Origin: Alcaligenaceae bacterium | GTDB taxonomy: Bacteria; Pseudomonadota; Gammaproteobacteria; Burkholderiales; Burkholderiaceae_B | Assembly (NCBI GenBank): GCA_947380655.1 | Contig: CANCRX010000102.1 | Coordinates: forward strand, 1 to 10,591 | Length of the DNA stretch: 10,591 nucleotides | Reading direction: 5' to 3' | Part shown: positions 7,032 through 10,591 of the stretch, piece by piece | How the letters are laid out: each line of letters starts with the position of its first letter | Position numbering within the stretch: the stretch's first letter is position 1 | The notes under the pieces: generated by a model | The model's input: only the letters and a program-made list of their open reading frames with translations | The model's database searches: none | What the model was told of the DNA's origin: nothing | Translations under genes and position numbers: made by a program

Positions 7032-7156
7032 CTCGCCTGAAGTTCTGCCGTGTTGAGGTTTGTTCGATGATGCAGATAGGGCGAATGTTGCGCCGCACAA
7101 TGCATTGCAGTTTTCTTGCGTCAAGTCAAGAACTGGAGTGTGAGCCGTGCGACGAT

Positions 7157-7162
7157 TATAAA
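7157..7162 (+). promoter_or_regulatory. Candidate -10 box for the plus-strand operon
   Basis: TATAAA lies in an AT-rich patch upstream of the Bug gene at 7184. No good -35 hexamer sits at 16-18 bases (7134-7139 reads TGGAGT). Transcription would begin near 7169, just ahead of the Shine-Dalgarno at 7171-7177, giving a very short leader. Confidence 0.33.
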
Positions 7163-7170
7163 AATCAGAC

Positions 7171-7177
7171 AAAAGGG
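7171..7177 (+). promoter_or_regulatory. Ribosome binding site that sets the start of the plus-strand Bug gene
   Basis: AAAAGGG lies six bases before ATG 7184. It decides for this start over upstream in-frame ATGs (from 7067), which have no signal peptide behind them. Confidence 0.65.
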
Positions 7178-7183
7178 TTTGTG

Positions 7184-8167
7184 ATGTCAAAATCATTCAT
7201 CAAGTATTCAAGTTTATTTGCCTCTGTGTTGCTAGGTCTGGGCATGGCCAGTGCACAGGCACAGTCCGACGCCAGCAAATTTCCTACTAAACCTATTAAG
7301 TTAGTCGTTGGCTTTGCACCCGGTGGTGGAACGGATTCAGCTGCGCGCACGATTGCGATTAAGGTTTCAGAATTGCTTGGACAGACCGTGGTTGTAGAAA
7401 ACCGTGCCGGAGCAGGTGGCAATATTGCTTGCGAAACAGTCGCGCGTGCTGCTCCGGATGGTTATACGATTGGTCTGGCTAACGTAGGTTCACTGACCGT
7501 CAATCCCCACATGCCTGGTGGGACGACCTACGACCCACTGAAAGATTTTGAAATGATTTCGGGTGGTGTGGCATTTAGCAATGTTTTGGTTGTTCGATCT
7601 GATTCAGCAATCAAAACCTTGGCTGAGTATGTCAAAGCGGGTCAGGACAAAGATAAACCTATGTTTTATGGTTCAGCCGGAATCGGTAGTGCAGGTCATT
7701 TGTCAGGTGAGCTGCTCAAGAATAGTGCAGGTATGACAACCGAACACATTAATTACAAAGGTGGCGGTCCAGTGATGACTGATTTGCTGGGAGGCAATAT
7801 CACTGCGGTCTTTGCCAGCGCGCCGACGGCTGTTCCCTTGGTCAACTCTGGGAAATTGCGTGCACTGGCCGTTACAGGCGCGCAGCGTGCGAAGGCGCTG
7901 CCAGATGTGCCAACAGTCGCTGAGCAAGGTTACCCGGGCTATCGTGCGACAAACTGGTACGGCTTTATTGCACCCGCCAAAACGCCAAGTGCAATAGTAG
8001 AGAAGCTCAATCAGGCTATTGTGACAGCACTGAAAGATCCGCAGACCATTGAACGTTTACTCAATGCAGGGATGGAGCCTGACCCGTCTTCGCCAAAAGA
8101 AATGCGAGAGTTTGTCGCGCAAGAGTATGAGACGTGGGGTAAGGTTGTTAAAGGTATCAAGCTTTAA
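7184..8167 (+). CDS. Bug/TctC family substrate-binding protein (first gene of plus-strand operon)
   Basis: The 327-residue protein has a compact signal peptide: Lys-containing N-terminus, hydrophobic 9-21, cleavage after ASA (22-24) or AQA (24-26). The mature Bug domain shows FPTKPIKLVVGF (33-44), ligand loop GGGTD (47-51), VENRAGAGGN (71-80), PDGYT (91-95), INYKGGGP (189-196) and NWYGFIAPAKTP (257-268). It likely captures the acid processed by the hydratase and lyase encoded just downstream. No TctA or TctB gene follows, so the carrier must be elsewhere or the protein may serve in sensing. It is separated from the hydratase gene by 66-69 bases, unlike the overlapping spacing in the rest of this operon. 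It is the fourth Bug gene of the window, and clearly a diverged paralogue, not a recent copy. Confidence 0.92.
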   Translation: MSKSFIKYSSLFASVLLGLGMASAQAQSDASKFPTKPIKLVVGFAPGGGTDSAARTIAIKVSELLGQTVVVENRAGAGGNIACETVARAAPDGYTIGLANVGSLTVNPHMPGGTTYDPLKDFEMISGGVAFSNVLVVRSDSAIKTLAEYVKAGQDKDKPMFYGSAGIGSAGHLSGELLKNSAGMTTEHINYKGGGPVMTDLLGGNITAVFASAPTAVPLVNSGKLRALAVTGAQRAKALPDVPTVAEQGYPGYRATNWYGFIAPAKTPSAIVEKLNQAIVTALKDPQTIERLLNAGMEPDPSSPKEMREFVAQEYETWGKVVKGIKL

Positions 8168-8174
8168 ACGCAAT

Positions 8175-8193
8175 GACTTTCACTTTCAAAGTC
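8175..8193 (+). other. Small inverted repeat in the Bug-hydratase spacer
   Basis: GACTTT (8175-8180) and AAAGTC (8188-8193) could form a six-base-pair stem with a seven-base loop. The stem is A/T-rich and no T run follows, so a terminator is unlikely. It might protect the end of the Bug message, or may mean nothing. Confidence 0.22.
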
Positions 8194-8236
8194 TAAATCG
8201 CCAAATGAATAAATTGATTACTGCTAAGGTTAAATG

Positions 8237-9520
8237 ATGGGCGCAACAATTTCTGAAAAAATACTGGCGCGTCATGCCGGCAAGACTTCTGTTAAGGCGG
8301 GGGAAGTTGTCGTAGCCGATATTGATTTCGCGATGGTCACTGACACGCGAGCAGCCAATACGATCAAAATGATTGGCAAACTTGGCGACAAGATGCTGCC
8401 CTTTGCGAAAAATACTGCGCTGGTACTTGATCATTACTCGCCACCGCCTAACCTCGAGGCCGCTGAGATACACAGTTCAATGCGGTCTTTTTCAAAAGAG
8501 CGTGGAACCAAGCTCTATGACATCGGTGATGGTATTTGCCATCAGGTTCTGCCCGAGGGTGGGCATTTGACTTGCGGCGATCTGGTGGTGGGAACCGATA
8601 CGCATTCGGTCACCTACGGTGCCTTCAATGCGCTAGGGACAGGCATTGAGGGTACGGATGTGTCGGCGGTGATGATGAGCAGCAAACTCTGGTTCCGCGT
8701 CCCAGAAACGGTTCGTATCGAATTAACCGGCGAGCTGCAACCTGGCGTTTGGGCCAAGGACATCACCTTGTCGATGCTGGGCAGGTTTGGTGCGGAGGGC
8801 TTGAATTATCATGCGATTGAGTATGTCGGTCGTGCAGTCGCAGCAATGGACATAGACGATCGCATGACGCTTTGTAATCATGCTGCCGAGCTGGGGGCTA
8901 AAGCCGCTATCCTTGAGCCAGATGAAAAAACATTTGCCTGGTTGCGCGCACACGGCGCCAAAGCGCCATTGCCAACCTTCGCGGATGCAGATGCCCATTA
9001 CGCACAGCGTTTGGTCATTGATGCCTCAAGCCTTGCCCCGCAGGTCGCTCGCAAACACGAGATTGACGACATCGTTTCAGTCACGGATATCGATCGTCAA
9101 CGCGTTCAGTTTGCGTTAATTGGAACCTGCACCAACGGGCGGCTTGATGATATCCGTCAGGCTGCAGAAGTTTTAAAAGGTCGTAAGCTCGCAGCAGGTG
9201 TGCGTATGATTGTGACGCCAGCCTCCCGCCAGATCTATCTTGCCGCATTACGCGAAGGCTTGATTGAGATTCTCACCGAGGCGGGCGCCTCGTTTGAATC
9301 GGCAGGGTGTGGAACCTGCGTGGGGATTACCAATCATCTGGTCCCAGGCGATGGAGATACCGTAATATCGACGGCCAATCGTAATTTCAAGGGACGGTTG
9401 AGTAATAAAAATGCCGATATATGGCTTGGCTCGGCGGCGACCGTGGCGGCCTCAGCATTGACTGGATTTATTACCGATCCAAGGACGGTGGTGGGTGGTA
9501 CATGGAGGTCCGCAGCATGA
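8237..9520 (+). CDS. Aconitase-superfamily hydro-lyase, large subunit (LeuC/homoaconitase-like; possible dimethylmaleate-type hydratase)
   Basis: This 427-residue protein matches the length of the compact LeuC2/homoaconitase-type large subunit, which carries the [4Fe-4S] cluster and adds or removes water across a C=C bond of a di- or tricarboxylic acid. Motifs seen are HQVLPEGG (102-109), GTDTHSVTYGAF (119-130), GTGIEGTD (134-141), IGTCTNGRLDD (295-305) and AGCGTC (356-361). Cys298, Cys358 and Cys361 are the three expected cluster ligands. NRNFKGR (381-387) is also conserved. It pairs with the small subunit downstream. Adjacent lyase and Bug genes argue for catabolism, not leucine synthesis. 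ATG 8237 is preferred because AAGG (8226-8229) is seven bases upstream; ATG 8234, immediately before it, would have only four. Confidence 0.88.
   Translation: MGATISEKILARHAGKTSVKAGEVVVADIDFAMVTDTRAANTIKMIGKLGDKMLPFAKNTALVLDHYSPPPNLEAAEIHSSMRSFSKERGTKLYDIGDGICHQVLPEGGHLTCGDLVVGTDTHSVTYGAFNALGTGIEGTDVSAVMMSSKLWFRVPETVRIELTGELQPGVWAKDITLSMLGRFGAEGLNYHAIEYVGRAVAAMDIDDRMTLCNHAAELGAKAAILEPDEKTFAWLRAHGAKAPLPTFADADAHYAQRLVIDASSLAPQVARKHEIDDIVSVTDIDRQRVQFALIGTCTNGRLDDIRQAAEVLKGRKLAAGVRMIVTPASRQIYLAALREGLIEILTEAGASFESAGCGTCVGITNHLVPGDGDTVISTANRNFKGRLSNKNADIWLGSAATVAASALTGFITDPRTVVGGTWRSAA
9504..9509 (+). promoter_or_regulatory. Strong Shine-Dalgarno for the hydro-lyase small subunit
   Basis: GGAGGT, seven bases before ATG 9517 and inside the end of the large-subunit gene. 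It fixes the start at the ATGA overlap and excludes the upstream in-frame ATGs at 9421 and 9502. Confidence 0.75.
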
Positions 9521-10035
9521 GCGCAGCAAGCACACTGATGACACGAGGCACCGCCTTTATCTTGGGCGATGATGTCAATACTGACATTAACTGTTCAAAC
9601 AAGTATCTGCCAGGAAAGGATATCGCGTATGTTGCCGCACACGCTTTCGATGCGCTGGCACCGACGATTGCCTCAGATATTGCCGCGGCAGGTGGGGGCA
9701 TACTCGTCGCAGGTGATCATTTTGGAATTAACTCCTCACGCGAACAAGCTGTCCATGTGATGCGCGCAATGAACGTACGCGCAATTGTGGCCCGCTCTTT
9801 TGGGCGCCAGTTTTTCCGCAATGCGATCAATAACGGCATGCCCTTATTTGAATGCGACACTTCGCAAATCGAGTCAGGTCAATTACTTGAAGTTGATTTT
9901 TCTTTGGGCGTATTGAAAGTTAATGGGCTGGCCGCACAACGTTCTGTGCCGCTACCCAATGAAATCCTGGCGATACTTTCGATGGGCGGCTTGATCCCCT
10001 TTTTACAAAAATATCCAGACTGGAATTTCGCATGA
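9517..10035 (+). CDS. Aconitase-superfamily hydro-lyase, small subunit (LeuD-like swivel domain)
   Basis: The 172-residue protein has the size and motifs of LeuD2-type small subunits, which form the swivelling domain over the iron-sulphur site of the large subunit. Seen are GDDVNTD (17-23), the substrate-recognition loop NKYLPGKD (28-35), GDHFGINSSREQA (66-78) with the catalytic serine region, and ARSFGRQFFRNAINNG (92-107). Two departures stand out. The recognition loop reads YLPG, not the YLRT of characterised archaeal homoaconitase or YLVY of isopropylmalate isomerase. The serine motif reads GINSSREQ, not the common GxGSSREH. Both suggest a non-standard substrate. The gene overlaps the large-subunit stop and the next start, each as ATGA, so the three products are likely made in step. 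Confidence 0.88.
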   Translation: MSAASTLMTRGTAFILGDDVNTDINCSNKYLPGKDIAYVAAHAFDALAPTIASDIAAAGGGILVAGDHFGINSSREQAVHVMRAMNVRAIVARSFGRQFFRNAINNGMPLFECDTSQIESGQLLEVDFSLGVLKVNGLAAQRSVPLPNEILAILSMGGLIPFLQKYPDWNFA

Positions 10036-10591
10036 CAGCATTCACCGCAAAACAAAAACGTCAGCAACTCAGACATTTGCTGAATCAGTCTCAAGCCGTA
10101 TCTGCGCCAGGTATTTACGATGGCTATGGTGCGCGACTGGTTGAAAACGCAGGGTTTCCCGCTTGTTATATGACGGGCAATGGAGTCTCTGCCTCATTGC
10201 TAGGTTTGCCAGATGTTGGTCTGGTTGATCTGACCATGATTGCGGATCACGCGCGCCGCGTTGCCTCATGCATCAATATTCCTTTGATCTGCGATGCGGA
10301 TACCGGCTATGGCAACGTTGTGAACGTACGACGTACGATTGCAGAGTTTGAAGCGGCCGGTGTCGCAGCCATCCATATTGAGGATCAGATTTCTCCTAAG
10401 CGTTGCGCTCAAATGCCGGGGGATCGTACAGTGCTTGAATTTAATCAGGCGGTGGCGAAGATCTCCGCCGCCTCCGCGGCCAGAAGTGATTCTGATTTTG
10501 TCTTGATCGCAAGAACCGATTGCGTCGGTGCTTTCGGTCTGGACGAAGCCGTCAGGCGAACGAAAGCGTTTGCTGCCGAAGGGGCTGACGT
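10032..10591 (+). CDS. Isocitrate lyase/PEP mutase family lyase, N-terminal part (dimethylmalate or methylisocitrate lyase type)
   Basis: The first 186 residues are present; family members run to about 290, so the C-terminal third is outside the window. The family cleaves C-C bonds of 2-hydroxy acids such as 2-methylisocitrate and 2,3-dimethylmalate, or acts on oxaloacetate or phosphonopyruvate. Visible motifs are YMTGNGVSAS (46-55), CDADTGYGN (87-95) with the Mg2+-binding aspartates, HIEDQ (115-119), SPKRCAQM (121-128) with the presumed catalytic Cys125, and IARTDC (159-164). The loop normally reads KRCGH; here Gly-His is replaced by Ala-Gln. The ATG overlaps the small-subunit stop as ATGA. 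Following a LeuCD-like hydratase, it most resembles the dimethylmaleate hydratase-dimethylmalate lyase pairing, but the substrate remains open. Confidence 0.88.
   Translation, partial: MTAFTAKQKRQQLRHLLNQSQAVSAPGIYDGYGARLVENAGFPACYMTGNGVSASLLGLPDVGLVDLTMIADHARRVASCINIPLICDADTGYGNVVNVRRTIAEFEAAGVAAIHIEDQISPKRCAQMPGDRTVLEFNQAVAKISAASAARSDSDFVLIARTDCVGAFGLDEAVRRTKAFAAEGAD

Larger units (their letters stand above)
6943..7183. promoter_or_regulatory. Divergent control region between the two operons
   Basis: This is the only sizeable non-coding stretch in the window. It separates the minus-strand seven-gene operon from the plus-strand Bug/LeuCD/lyase operon. It holds a TATAAA facing each direction (6980-6985 minus, 7157-7162 plus), an inverted repeat GGTGTTCACC (6998-7007), a T-N11-A dyad (7011-7031), and the heptamer TTGAGGT twice in direct orientation (6994-7000 and 7053-7059). 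A shared regulator would give joint control of both operons. The frame open from 7067 into the Bug gene is an upstream extension without signal-peptide character. Confidence 0.6.

Noticed and set aside
6994..7059. Direct repeat TTGAGGT as an iteron or attachment site
   Set aside because: Only two seven-base copies 59 bases apart, with no integrase, replication gene or further copies; chance or a regulator half-site is as likely.
7067..7183. N-terminal extension of the plus-strand Bug gene
   Set aside because: The added 39 residues are not a signal peptide and would bury the real one; AAAAGGG at 7171-7177 supports ATG 7184.
8237..10035. LeuC/LeuD of leucine biosynthesis
   Set aside because: No leuB or leuA is adjacent, the neighbours are a Bug gene and an isocitrate lyase-family gene, and the specificity loop is YLPG. 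Substrate remains unproven, so only the family is named.
1..10591. CRISPR array, tRNA or rRNA genes
   Set aside because: No regularly spaced repeats, cloverleaf-type sequence or rRNA segment was seen on either strand.

Overview
The window looks like a catabolic gene region from a betaproteobacterium, probably of the order Burkholderiales. The main reason is four periplasmic solute-binding proteins of the Bug (TctC) family, a family greatly expanded in Bordetella, Alcaligenes and Cupriavidus relatives. By eye, base composition is about half G+C. The genus cannot be fixed from the sequence.

Layout. Positions 1-145 (+) are the 3' end of a group II intron: the last 18 codons of what is probably its reverse transcriptase/maturase, then a recognisable domain V and a domain VI with a bulged branch-point adenosine. 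The predicted intron end falls inside the stop codon of the next gene, which lies on the opposite strand. Positions 145-6942 (-) hold a tightly packed seven-gene operon. In transcription order it encodes Bug protein, Bug protein, short-chain dehydrogenase, CitE-type (HpcH/HpaI) lyase, Bug protein, CaiB/BaiF CoA-transferase and LigI-like amidohydrolase. Spacings run from 4-nt overlaps to a 10-nt gap. Positions 6943-7183 are a divergent control region with a TATAAA box facing each way, a LysR-type T-N11-A dyad and a second short inverted repeat. Positions 7184-10591 (+) hold a second operon: a fourth Bug protein, the large and small subunits of an aconitase-superfamily (LeuC/LeuD-like) hydro-lyase, and an isocitrate lyase/PEP mutase family lyase cut off by the window edge.

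How the genes may work together (inference). Together they suggest uptake and breakdown of a small, probably branched, di- or tricarboxylic acid. Bug proteins would capture the acid in the periplasm. The LeuCD-like enzyme would add water to a C=C bond to give a 2-hydroxy acid. That acid could then be cleaved directly by the isocitrate lyase-family enzyme, as dimethylmaleate hydratase and dimethylmalate lyase do in the nicotinate fermentation of Eubacterium barkeri. Alternatively it could be loaded onto CoA by the CaiB/BaiF transferase and cleaved by the CitE-like lyase, as for citramalyl-CoA. The dehydrogenase and the LigI-like hydrolase could make the substrate from an alcohol or lactone. The combination does not match a single textbook pathway I recognise, and the substrate is unknown. 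No membrane components (TctA/TctB) for the Bug proteins and no regulator gene lie in the window.
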